DNA from: an uncultured Bacilli bacterium
GTDB lineage: Bacteria; Bacillota_I; Bacilli_A; RF39; UBA660
Assembly (NCBI GenBank): GCA_934101645.1
Contig: CAKORX010000002.1
Location: 124,001-188,000, forward strand
Direction: 5' to 3'
DNA length: 64,000 nucleotides
Below are positions 7,128 to 15,403 of this stretch, piece by piece. Positions within the stretch are counted from its first letter, which is position 1. Every line of letters starts with the position of its first letter. A model generated the notes under the pieces. That model made no database searches, was not told the DNA's origin, and was given only the letters and a program-made list of their open reading frames with translations. The position numbers and the translations under genes are program-made.

Positions 7128-9443
7128 ATGAAAAAAATAGTGGGACTTACTAGCAATGAAGTTATAGAAAGAGTAAACGATAATAAAGTAAATTATATAG
7201 ATGAACCTAGAACTAAAACAATAAAAGAAATTATTAAATCAAATACTTTTACGTATTTTAATTTTATAAATGTATTACTTGGTGGACTTGTTATTTTTAG
7301 TGGAATTGTTTCTGGAAGATTTTTATATGCACTTAAAAATTGTTTATTTGTAAATGTAATTGTTACTAATACCATAATTAGTACCATTGAAGAGATTCTT
7401 GCAAAAAAGACAATTGATAAATTAAATGTTATCGCAGATGCTAAGATCTCAGTTTTAAGGGATGATAACATTATAGAGCTTAGTAGAGAAAATCTTGTAC
7501 TAGATGATGTTTGTTTATATAAAATAGGCAATCAAATTGTAACTGATTCACTTATTTTAGATGGAATTTGCGAAGTAAATGAGTCATTTATTACCGGTGA
7601 AGAAAAAATTATTACTAAAAAAGCTGGGGATGAACTTATAAGTGGTTCATTTATTGTAAGTGGAAAAGTATATGCTAAAGTTATTCATGTTGGTAAGAAT
7701 AACTATATTTCTAAAATAAGTAGTGAAACAAAATATATTAAAAAAACAAATTCTGTTATATATAATTCGTTTAATAAAATGCTTAAAATACTTAGTATTT
7801 TACTTATCCCAGTAGGAATTTTATTTTTTATAAATCAAATGAATATAACTCATAGCGTGCCAAATTCTATTATGAGTATGGTAAGTGCGTTAATTGGAAT
7901 GATTCCCGAAGGATTAGTACTTTTAACATCTTCGGCTATGGCGGTAAGTGTACTTAGACTACGCAAATATAATGTTTTGGTTCAAGATTTATATTCTATA
8001 GAAAATTTAGCAAGAGTTGATGTAATTTGTTTAGATAAAACTGGAACAATTACCGAAGGCGTGATGGAAGTTAAAAATATAATTCCTTATAAAAATAATA
8101 AAAAATCTAAGGTTAAAGAATTATTAAGTAATTATGTTAATGCTTTAGATGATCCATCACCAACATTTAAATCTATTGAAAATTATGTTACAAATGAACT
8201 TCACGATTATGAAACTTTAGAGACATTACCTTTTTCAAGTATTAGAAAGTATTCTGGAGTAAAATTTAAAGAGGGTGTATACTTTTTAGGAAGCCCAGAA
8301 AATTTATTAAAAAAGCCTTTGAAAGAGCTTTCTACATATCAAAAAGATTATCGTGTACTTCTTCTTGCAAGCGGAGAAAGCTTAAAGAAAATAGATAATT
8401 TAAAACCTATTGCTTATATACTAATTCAAGATAAAATAAAAGAAAATGCGAGTGACACATTAAATTATTTTAAAAATGAAGGCGTTGATATAAAAATCAT
8501 CAGTGGAGATAACCCTATAACCGTATCAAAAATTGCTGAAAGAGTGGGATATACTGATATTCGTGCAATTGATATGTCTACTGTTGAAAATGAAAATATT
8601 TCAGATGTAATCGAAAACTATAATATTTTAGGTAGAGTTAAACCAGAACAAAAGAAACTTATTATTATGGCGCTTCAGGAAAAGAAACATTTTGTAGCTA
8701 TGACAGGTGATGGAGTAAATGATTGTTTAGCTTTAAAGCAAGCAGATTGCTCTATTGCAATGGCAAGTGGTAGTGAGGCAGCTAAAAATGTTAGCCAGTT
8801 TGTTTTACTTGATTCAAAAATAGATAATTTACCAAAAATTTTAAAAGAAGGAAGGCGTAGCATTAATAATATTGAAAGAAGTTCATCGCTCCTTCTTAGT
8901 AAAACAATATTTACAATAATTTTAATTTTAGCATGTATATTTCTTAATACGGAATATTTCTTTATTCCCATACATTTAACGTTAATAACATTCTTCACGA
9001 TTGGAGTTCCATCATTTATACTAGCTTTAGAGCCAAATACAGATATTGTTAAAGGAAACTTTTTATTTAAAATTTTCTTAAAATCATTACCAAGTGCTTT
9101 AACTGTAGTATTTAATGTTATAATTATTAATTTATTTGAAAGATCATTTAATTTAGATCCAAATTTGTGCTCTACATTAACTGTATTTTTAACTGCTACA
9201 ACGGGATTTATATTTTTAAATTATATATGTAAACCTTACAACCTTTTAAGAGGTATTATGATGAGTATTTTATTTTTAGCATTTGAATACTGTGCATTAT
9301 TTCAATATGACTTTTTTAACATTAGTTTAGTTAATAAAGATACAATATTAGTTTTTATAGTTTTATTTATTTGTAGTATGTATATATTCGATAAATTAAA
9401 ATCTATTTCAAGCTTTATTTTAAAGAAAACAAATAATATATAA
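7128..9443 (+). CDS. P-type cation ATPase, CtpE-like (probable Ca2+ transporter)
   Basis: A 771-residue P-type ATPase. It has actuator TGE at about 156-158, the P-E-G-L membrane motif at about 260-263, phosphorylation site DKTGT with Asp303, and the hinge GDGVND before the C-terminal membrane block. The PEGL motif replaces the PEGLP of Ca2+/Na+ pumps and is typical of the actinobacterial and Firmicute CtpE group, for which calcium transport has been shown. No N-terminal heavy-metal domain is present. Two tiny membrane genes follow within 12 nt and may be accessory subunits. Confidence 0.85.
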   Translation: MKKIVGLTSNEVIERVNDNKVNYIDEPRTKTIKEIIKSNTFTYFNFINVLLGGLVIFSGIVSGRFLYALKNCLFVNVIVTNTIISTIEEILAKKTIDKLNVIADAKISVLRDDNIIELSRENLVLDDVCLYKIGNQIVTDSLILDGICEVNESFITGEEKIITKKAGDELISGSFIVSGKVYAKVIHVGKNNYISKISSETKYIKKTNSVIYNSFNKMLKILSILLIPVGILFFINQMNITHSVPNSIMSMVSALIGMIPEGLVLLTSSAMAVSVLRLRKYNVLVQDLYSIENLARVDVICLDKTGTITEGVMEVKNIIPYKNNKKSKVKELLSNYVNALDDPSPTFKSIENYVTNELHDYETLETLPFSSIRKYSGVKFKEGVYFLGSPENLLKKPLKELSTYQKDYRVLLLASGESLKKIDNLKPIAYILIQDKIKENASDTLNYFKNEGVDIKIISGDNPITVSKIAERVGYTDIRAIDMSTVENENISDVIENYNILGRVKPEQKKLIIMALQEKKHFVAMTGDGVNDCLALKQADCSIAMASGSEAAKNVSQFVLLDSKIDNLPKILKEGRRSINNIERSSSLLLSKTIFTIILILACIFLNTEYFFIPIHLTLITFFTIGVPSFILALEPNTDIVKGNFLFKIFLKSLPSALTVVFNVIIINLFERSFNLDPNLCSTLTVFLTATTGFIFLNYICKPYNLLRGIMMSILFLAFEYCALFQYDFFNISLVNKDTILVFIVLFICSMYIFDKLKSISSFILKKTNNI

Positions 9444-9454
9444 AGGGTAATTTT

Positions 9455-9700
9455 ATGAAGGGTAGAACAAAATTTGAAAAAATAATCTTTTTTGTAGGAG
9501 CGATAATTTTATCAGTTCAAATACTTAAAGCTGCAGGTAATTATGTTAAGTTAGTATTTCTTTCTGATGGAATCTGGATGAAAATACTTCTTATTGATTT
9601 TGCCCTTTTAATTTCATCGTTTGTTCCAAGTGCCATTTTAACGTTAATGGGAAATAAATTAAAACATAAAACTAAGATGGGGTATTATATAGACTTATAG
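9455..9700 (+). CDS. Small two-span membrane protein (81 aa)
   Basis: An 81-residue protein with two hydrophobic helices (about 10-35 and 42-65) and a Lys-rich tail. I do not recognise the family. It starts 11 nt after the P-type ATPase stop with AAAGGG as ribosome site. Its stop codon overlaps the GTG start of the next small membrane gene. The tight coupling suggests that both proteins work with the ATPase, but that is inference from position only. Confidence 0.65.
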   Translation: MKGRTKFEKIIFFVGAIILSVQILKAAGNYVKLVFLSDGIWMKILLIDFALLISSFVPSAILTLMGNKLKHKTKMGYYIDL

Positions 9701-9882
9701 TGCAAGTTCTTGCATTAATTTTGCTATCGATACTTATAGCTTATAATATATTTTACTTTTTAAAAAATCCCGAAGGTAATTGGACAGTGCTTATTGTAGG
9801 AATGATTTTTTTGGTAGTAACAATTTATGTAGTTTCAAAAAGTATAAATGATTATTTAACTTTTAAAAATGATATTGAGTAA
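9700..9882 (+). CDS. Small two-span membrane protein (60 aa), GTG start
   Basis: A 60-residue protein with two predicted membrane helices (about 2-20 and 29-48) joined by a short loop containing PEGNW. The GTG start shares one base with the TAG stop of the upstream gene, an arrangement typical of translational re-initiation; no separate ribosome site is seen. Family unknown. It ends the CtpE-like ATPase operon. Confidence 0.6.
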   Translation: MQVLALILLSILIAYNIFYFLKNPEGNWTVLIVGMIFLVVTIYVVSKSINDYLTFKNDIE

Positions 9883-9959
9883 TACTAATGATTTTAGTTT
9901 ACTTTTTTTATTGAATTAAGGTTAATTGTTTGATAATCTTATTATGAAAGGAAATATGT

Positions 9960-11057
9960 ATGAAAATAGTATATCCAGATTATAATAATTCAATTGTAAA
10001 TATAGCCTCAAGTATTGAAAAATATTTTGATTTAGATAGTAATGTACCATCTTTAAAAGCGTTAGATGATATTTTAGAAAAAGAAAAACCTAAAAATGTT
10101 GTAGTTATTCTTTTAGATGGAATGGGCGCACGCCTTATCAAAGAAAAATTAAAAGGAAAATTTTTAGATAATAATATGCTTTTTGTATTATCCTCAACAT
10201 GTCCTGCTACTACAACGGCAGCAACAACTTCTATTATGACAGGACTTTATCCATGCACTCACGGCTATTTAGGTTGGGACATGTATTATAAAAAAGAAAA
10301 TGCTTTTGTAACTATGTTTACAAATACATATAAAGATACAAAGGATGTGTTCAAAGAATACATAATAAGTGATAAATATTTTTCAAATAAAACAATAATG
10401 GAAAGAATTTTAGAAAATAAAAAATATTATTCTAAAATTGTTTTTCCACTTAAATATTCTGATGCTTATACAGATATTGATGATATGTTTAAGAAAATAA
10501 AAGAAAATTTAAATATCAAAGATAAAAATTATATTTATGCATATTATGTAGACCCAGATAGTATAATGCATGTAAATGGAACTGATAGCAAGGTAACTAA
10601 TGACGCATTTTTAATGATTAATGATAAATGTGAAGAATTTGCAAAAACTATTTCTGATACACTTTTAATTATAACATCTGATCATGGACATAAAAATACA
10701 GAATATATTTATCTTGAGGATTACGAAGATATTTTTAAATTAATTAAAGGCAATGTGTGGATTGAAGGAAGATGCTGCGCTTTTAATGTAACTAATAAAA
10801 ATCTTTTCAGTAAATTATTTAATAAATATTTTAAAGATTATTTTATATTAAAAACTAAAGATGAAGTAAAAAAAGAACATCTATTTGGTTTAAGTAACGA
10901 AAATAAATTTTTTGATGATGAACTCGGAGATTTTTTAGCTTTAGCTTATTCAAATAAAATTATAAAGTATAAAAGAGGAGGACATGTATATAAATCTAAT
11001 CATGCGGGGTTTACTGAAGAAGAAATGCAAATTCCTCTTATTATAATAAAAAAATAA
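9960..11057 (+). CDS. Alkaline-phosphatase-superfamily phosphodiesterase / nucleotide pyrophosphatase-like
   Basis: A 365-residue protein of the type I phosphodiesterase family (alkaline phosphatase fold). The first metal aspartate lies in VVILLDGMG (about residue 54). The nucleophile threonine lies in CPATTTAATTSIMTG, and the late metal residues in SDHGHKNTEY, with a last His in KSNHAGF. There is no signal peptide, so it acts inside the cell, where the substrate may be a phosphodiester or phosphomonoester. AAAGGAA precedes the ATG. Confidence 0.85.
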   Translation: MKIVYPDYNNSIVNIASSIEKYFDLDSNVPSLKALDDILEKEKPKNVVVILLDGMGARLIKEKLKGKFLDNNMLFVLSSTCPATTTAATTSIMTGLYPCTHGYLGWDMYYKKENAFVTMFTNTYKDTKDVFKEYIISDKYFSNKTIMERILENKKYYSKIVFPLKYSDAYTDIDDMFKKIKENLNIKDKNYIYAYYVDPDSIMHVNGTDSKVTNDAFLMINDKCEEFAKTISDTLLIITSDHGHKNTEYIYLEDYEDIFKLIKGNVWIEGRCCAFNVTNKNLFSKLFNKYFKDYFILKTKDEVKKEHLFGLSNENKFFDDELGDFLALAYSNKIIKYKRGGHVYKSNHAGFTEEEMQIPLIIIKK

Positions 11058-11063
11058 ATTAAT

Positions 11064-11092
11064 TTGAAAAAAATATTAATACGTGTTATATT
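11064..11092 (+). promoter_or_regulatory. Promoter predicted to give a leaderless lipoprotein mRNA
   Basis: TTGAAA (11064-11069), a 17-bp spacer and TATATT (11087-11092). The normal start point 7 nt after the -10 box falls on the A of the ATG at 11099, and no Shine-Dalgarno sequence is present. Confidence 0.6.
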
Positions 11093-11098
11093 TTGATT

Positions 11099-11809
11099 AT
11101 GGAAAGAAAAAATATACAAAGAAAAAAAGCAATTTTAGGATCCTTAATTTTAACAAGTACAATACTTATGAGTGGGTGCGTTAAAGATGCAGAATGTGAT
11201 ATAAATTACAGTCATGCTCATTATTATGAAGATGAAAATGATTTTAAAAGACTTGTAGATAGTGAAAAAGAATATTTAGGATCCTTTGAAAGAAAAGATG
11301 ATTATGTAATAATTGGTAGTGATGTAAGAGCATTGCTTTTATTTGAAAGACAAAATAGATTAATAAATATTAATTTAAATGAAGATACTATAAAAAGTAT
11401 TATTTCTCAAAATGAAGATTTTACAGAATATAAATTTAGTTATTTAAGTGATGACGCAATTCCAAGTTATACTGTAAACGGTCAAAACGTAAGCATTAAT
11501 TACTCATGTGAACCAGAGGTTTGTTATTCTTGGACTACTGATGAAAATCACGAGGGATTAACAGGAGAAAAAAGAGTGGTGCATTATATGTATTATGGTT
11601 ATAAAGTTACAATTGATGAAAAGGGAAACTTTATATTAAAAAGAAGTGATGCAGTAGATGCTTTAGAGGATTTGCCACTTGAATATCAATATATTTGTTT
11701 AGAAGATTTTTCTAAAATGGTGTATTTAGATAATAAAAGTAAAGAAATCGAATATGGAGAAACAACTTATCAAAAAGAAAATATTTTAAGAAGGGTACTA
11801 TTTAAGTAA
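11099..11809 (+). CDS. Lipoprotein of unknown function (236 aa)
   Basis: The protein begins with a basic n-region, a hydrophobic stretch and a lipobox LMSGC with the lipidated Cys at residue 27. It should be exported and anchored to the outer face of the membrane. The mature part is acidic and mainly beta-like, with a short Cys pair (CEPEVC). I do not recognise the family. A longer in-frame start two codons upstream exists, but the ATG here coincides with the predicted transcription start. It is separated by one base from the HEPN-like gene and is therefore co-transcribed with it. Confidence 0.75.
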   Translation: MERKNIQRKKAILGSLILTSTILMSGCVKDAECDINYSHAHYYEDENDFKRLVDSEKEYLGSFERKDDYVIIGSDVRALLLFERQNRLININLNEDTIKSIISQNEDFTEYKFSYLSDDAIPSYTVNGQNVSINYSCEPEVCYSWTTDENHEGLTGEKRVVHYMYYGYKVTIDEKGNFILKRSDAVDALEDLPLEYQYICLEDFSKMVYLDNKSKEIEYGETTYQKENILRRVLFK

Positions 11810-11810
11810 T

Positions 11811-13439
11811 ATGAGTAAAATAAATGATATAATTCCGTATTTTGAAGGTAATTTTTCTTTAGCCTTATTTAATATTGGATTTATTTCTGATAATAGTGAA
11901 TATATGCAAAATATTTTGGATAAGGAAAGAATTAACGCTGCGAAAATAGGAGCTTTAAGTAATATATTTTTAGCTATTAAAGAAACATTTGTAGATAAAA
12001 ATGGTAATATATTTTATTCTAAAATTGCTACAAGTGAGCTTGAGGAAAATGTAAATCTAATTGCGAAAAAGGTAAGCAATGGATATGAAATTAATGGTTA
12101 TGTTTTCCCATCTGCACCGCAGCTTGTAGGAGTAATTAGAAATAAACTTGCTCATGGGCAGTTTTCATTTGATCTTGAACATAATAGGGTAATTATTGAT
12201 AACGAGGGTGTAGATATAATTATAAATATTGATAAGCTTGCAACGTTTGTCATAAGTAGTTTAAAAGATTATATGTTTATTAGTAATGAAAATGAATATG
12301 AAAGAGACTATGTTTTTTCAGATAGACTTAATACCGGAAATTTTTCAAGCAAAGATGAAATTCAAAGATATATTAAAACATTCAAAGAATTTTCAATGAA
12401 AATAAGTAGAAATGATGGAAAAAGTATTGAAGGGTATATAATAAGAGAGTTTAATTATGTTTTTAAATTATTTAGTGAAACTAGAGATTATGGTATTCTA
12501 TTAAGGTTTGCAAAATCTTTAGAAAAGGATTATACCGTTTCATGGAGTGAAAGAAAAGCGGGCTTTCAAAATATGGATACTCTGGTAGATTTTTTATATA
12601 ATACTTTACAAAAGGATCTTGATAGTAATAGTAAATCAGTTGTAATAGCTCATGAAGTAGCTAGAAATTTAAATACTAAATACAATTCATTTAATCCAAT
12701 AGAAGCAAATCTTACAAACTTAATATTACTTGATATGATAAGAAAATATTCAACTATAGATAAAAAGGTTTTATTTTCCTATATGCAAACTCAATATCCG
12801 GATTTATATATTAATTATGACCCACTTGCAATGAGTTTAATAAATACTTTTACTGCACTTTTTTCATTTAATTATGATAACACTTTTAAAAGGAGTGAAA
12901 ATGCTTTTGATGGATTTGACTATAGTCTTTTGGATATAAGTAAGTTTAGTATTGAAAAAGAAAAAGAACTTGGTGATACTGAAATTATTCAAAGACAAAA
13001 TAGAATAAATAACGAAATTAATAAAGTTGATACTATGATTAATTCTAATATAGCGTTTTTAGCAAACGTTACTCAAGTGGGAAATAATGTTGCAGCACAA
13101 AAAATTAGTAATTTACTCATTTTACTTAATCAGAAAAAAAGTAATTTAAATGTTGATTTAAATAGCGCTAATACAAAGTTGCAAGAATTTAAAAATAATG
13201 AAAGATTTTTAAAAGGGGAAGCATTTATCGAAGGAATTAGAAACAGCATTGCTCATGGTAATTATCAAGTTTTATTAGGAAAAAATTTTAGCAAAACCTT
13301 GATTGTTTTCGAAGATGTTTATGAAGGCAAAATAACTTTTAAAGCAAGCATTACTTATGAAGACTTTTATGAATTTTTATATAATTCAGGTATTGAGGTA
13401 TCCAAATTTATTTCTACAAAACAAAAAAGTTTAACTTAA
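11811..13439 (+). CDS. Large protein with two HEPN-like R-N-x-x-A-H motifs (542 aa)
   Basis: An uncharacterised 542-residue cytoplasmic protein. Two segments carry the same motif: RNKLAHG (Arg110-His115) and RNSIAHGN (Arg477-His482). Each fits the R-x4-6-H signature of HEPN domains, many of which are metal-independent RNases in toxins and defence systems. A heptad-rich region around 400-470 could form a coiled coil next to the second motif. It starts one base after the lipoprotein stop with no ribosome site of its own, so it is read by coupling. No antitoxin-like gene is adjacent, so a housekeeping role is equally possible. Confidence 0.6.
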   Translation: MSKINDIIPYFEGNFSLALFNIGFISDNSEYMQNILDKERINAAKIGALSNIFLAIKETFVDKNGNIFYSKIATSELEENVNLIAKKVSNGYEINGYVFPSAPQLVGVIRNKLAHGQFSFDLEHNRVIIDNEGVDIIINIDKLATFVISSLKDYMFISNENEYERDYVFSDRLNTGNFSSKDEIQRYIKTFKEFSMKISRNDGKSIEGYIIREFNYVFKLFSETRDYGILLRFAKSLEKDYTVSWSERKAGFQNMDTLVDFLYNTLQKDLDSNSKSVVIAHEVARNLNTKYNSFNPIEANLTNLILLDMIRKYSTIDKKVLFSYMQTQYPDLYINYDPLAMSLINTFTALFSFNYDNTFKRSENAFDGFDYSLLDISKFSIEKEKELGDTEIIQRQNRINNEINKVDTMINSNIAFLANVTQVGNNVAAQKISNLLILLNQKKSNLNVDLNSANTKLQEFKNNERFLKGEAFIEGIRNSIAHGNYQVLLGKNFSKTLIVFEDVYEGKITFKASITYEDFYEFLYNSGIEVSKFISTKQKSLT

Positions 13440-13445
13440 TTAAAA

Positions 13446-13471
13446 AATGCTATTTTAAATAGTGTTTTTTT
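13446..13471 (+). terminator. Terminator after the HEPN-like gene
   Basis: AATGCTATT pairs with AATAGTGTT (two wobbles) across a 3-nt loop and is followed by a T run. It separates the lipoprotein/HEPN pair from the phosphorelay operon. Confidence 0.7.
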
Positions 13472-13511
13472 ATGTTAAAATAACTATGTATACTAGAAAG
13501 GGTAGTGACTT

Positions 13512-13874
13512 ATGAATAATAGTTTAGATTATTTAAGAAATAAAGGTATTGATGTTGATGCTGGGCTTTCTTTTTTAGGAGATGAAAATACATATAAAGA
13601 GATTTTACTTGAATTTAAAAATGGTTTTATTAACCAAATGAATGAAATAAGAACTTTATATGAAAATAAAGATATTGCAGGTTATGCTATAAAAGTTCAT
13701 GCACTTAAAAGTAATTGCAAAACTTTCGGTATTACTGAACTTGCAAACCTTGCTTATAATCATGAAATGAAAGCTAAAGAAAATGATTTAAATTATATAA
13801 ATCAAAATATTACAGAATTATTTATTAAAGCAAATGAAGTATACTCTTTGTTAGATGAGTTTTTTAGAGGTTAA
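13512..13874 (+). CDS. Histidine phosphotransfer (HPt) domain protein
   Basis: A 120-residue stand-alone HPt domain. The phosphorylatable histidine is His63 in the motif HALKSNCKTFG, which matches the H-x-x-K-G/S-x family core. It should carry phosphate between the hybrid kinase receiver and the response regulator encoded by the next two genes. GAAAGGG lies before the ATG. The next gene starts two bases after its stop, so the three genes form one operon and probably one phosphorelay. Confidence 0.88.
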   Translation: MNNSLDYLRNKGIDVDAGLSFLGDENTYKEILLEFKNGFINQMNEIRTLYENKDIAGYAIKVHALKSNCKTFGITELANLAYNHEMKAKENDLNYINQNITELFIKANEVYSLLDEFFRG

Positions 13875-13876
13875 TT

Positions 13877-15403
13877 ATGAATAATTATTTAAAGCCAATA
13901 CTTAATATTTTTAATTTAACTTTAATTGATATTAATAAAGATGAAGTTTCATTACTTAATTATCAAAATGAATTAACTGTTACTGAAAAATTCAGTTATG
14001 AAGAATTTTATTTAAGATGTAAAAAAAGTATTCATCCGGATTATATAAATTTATATTTTGATAAAATAAGTATTAATAATTTAGAAAATGTTGATTATAC
14101 AATAGTTAATTATTTGAAACTTTCTAATTTACTTTCATATGATAATTATACTGATATAGTAAAACCTTTAGAGGATAATAAAATTATTTTAATTTCCTTT
14201 AAAAATGAAAAGAAAGTAAGCACAAATATTAATAGTAATAATAATGAACTTAGTGATGATGTAACTGAACTTATTATGAATATTGAAAATACTTTGGAAA
14301 GTATTAATAAAGATAACTATGAAATTAATAATTTATATAATTATTTTTCATCTTTAGTAGAAGATTTAATCCATAAAAATCCTCAGATAAATAAAAGTTA
14401 TGAAAGTAAATTAGTTAATATTGTAAACAATGTATCATCTTCTTTATTAATAGTGGATGATGATGATTTAACAAGAAGTATATTTAAGAAGGCTTTTTCA
14501 AATTTTTATAATATAATGGAAGCAAAAAATGGTGAGGAAGCAGTTGAATTAATTAATAATACTTTAACTAATGTGGATAGCAATAATATTGTAGGAATGT
14601 TTTTAGATTTAAAAATGCCTGTAATGGATGGTTTTGGAGTCCTAGATTATTTAAAAGAAAAAAGACTTCTTGGAAAACTTCCTGTTATTATTGTATCAGC
14701 AGATGATAGTAAAGATACTAAAGAAAAAGTTTATACTTATGAAATTGCTGATATGATAGAAAAGCCCTTTAATTTTGAAATCATTGTTAAAAGAGTAAAT
14801 AACATGATAAAAATGTATACAAAAAATAATTCAATTAATGAAATTATTAAAAGTCAAGACAAAGTATTAAAGAAATTTTTAAATAATTATATTAATGCAT
14901 ATTTGGTAGATAATGAAAATGTTTATAATATTGCAAGTAAAGTAATTGAAAAACTACTTATTAAATATGAAAGTGAAGTTGATGTTAATAGTCTCTTATT
15001 AGCTAGTAAATATTATGATATTGGTTTAAAAACTGTTCCATATAAGTACTTTGCAAATTTAAATAATCTTTCGGATAAAGAAAAAGATAGTATTTATTTA
15101 TATCCGAAGATCGGAAGTGAAATAATTAGATTTGCAGATTTAGATGATAAAGTTTATAATTACGCAGTTAATATAATTAGTCTTCATAATGAAAGATTTG
15201 ATGGAAAAGGTTTCCCAAATGGAACGTTAGGAAAAGATATACCATTTTATGTATATATTGTAAATATAGGTTATGAATATGCAAATGGAATTATTCATGG
15301 AAGTGCTAAAGAAAATATTTTAAATCAAATAAAAAGTAAAAGTGGAGCTAAATATGATTCTAATATAATATCTTTATTTGAAAGTATTTCAGGTGAACTA
15401 TAA
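13877..15403 (+). CDS. Response regulator with PAS-like, receiver and degenerate HD-GYP domains
   Basis: A 508-residue protein. Residues 1-115 look PAS-like. A receiver spans about 188-310, with acidic cluster VDDDD (193-197), phospho-acceptor Asp244 in LDLKMP, and Lys296 in EKPF. The C-terminus (about 340-480) resembles an HD-GYP phosphodiesterase, keeping HNERFDGKGFPNG at 437-449. However, the HD pair that should bind metal reads YYD (379-381), so the histidine is lost. Cyclic-di-GMP hydrolysis may therefore be impaired, and the domain could act as a sensor instead. It overlaps the kinase gene by one base. Confidence 0.85.
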   Translation: MNNYLKPILNIFNLTLIDINKDEVSLLNYQNELTVTEKFSYEEFYLRCKKSIHPDYINLYFDKISINNLENVDYTIVNYLKLSNLLSYDNYTDIVKPLEDNKIILISFKNEKKVSTNINSNNNELSDDVTELIMNIENTLESINKDNYEINNLYNYFSSLVEDLIHKNPQINKSYESKLVNIVNNVSSSLLIVDDDDLTRSIFKKAFSNFYNIMEAKNGEEAVELINNTLTNVDSNNIVGMFLDLKMPVMDGFGVLDYLKEKRLLGKLPVIIVSADDSKDTKEKVYTYEIADMIEKPFNFEIIVKRVNNMIKMYTKNNSINEIIKSQDKVLKKFLNNYINAYLVDNENVYNIASKVIEKLLIKYESEVDVNSLLLASKYYDIGLKTVPYKYFANLNNLSDKEKDSIYLYPKIGSEIIRFADLDDKVYNYAVNIISLHNERFDGKGFPNGTLGKDIPFYVYIVNIGYEYANGIIHGSAKENILNQIKSKSGAKYDSNIISLFESISGEL

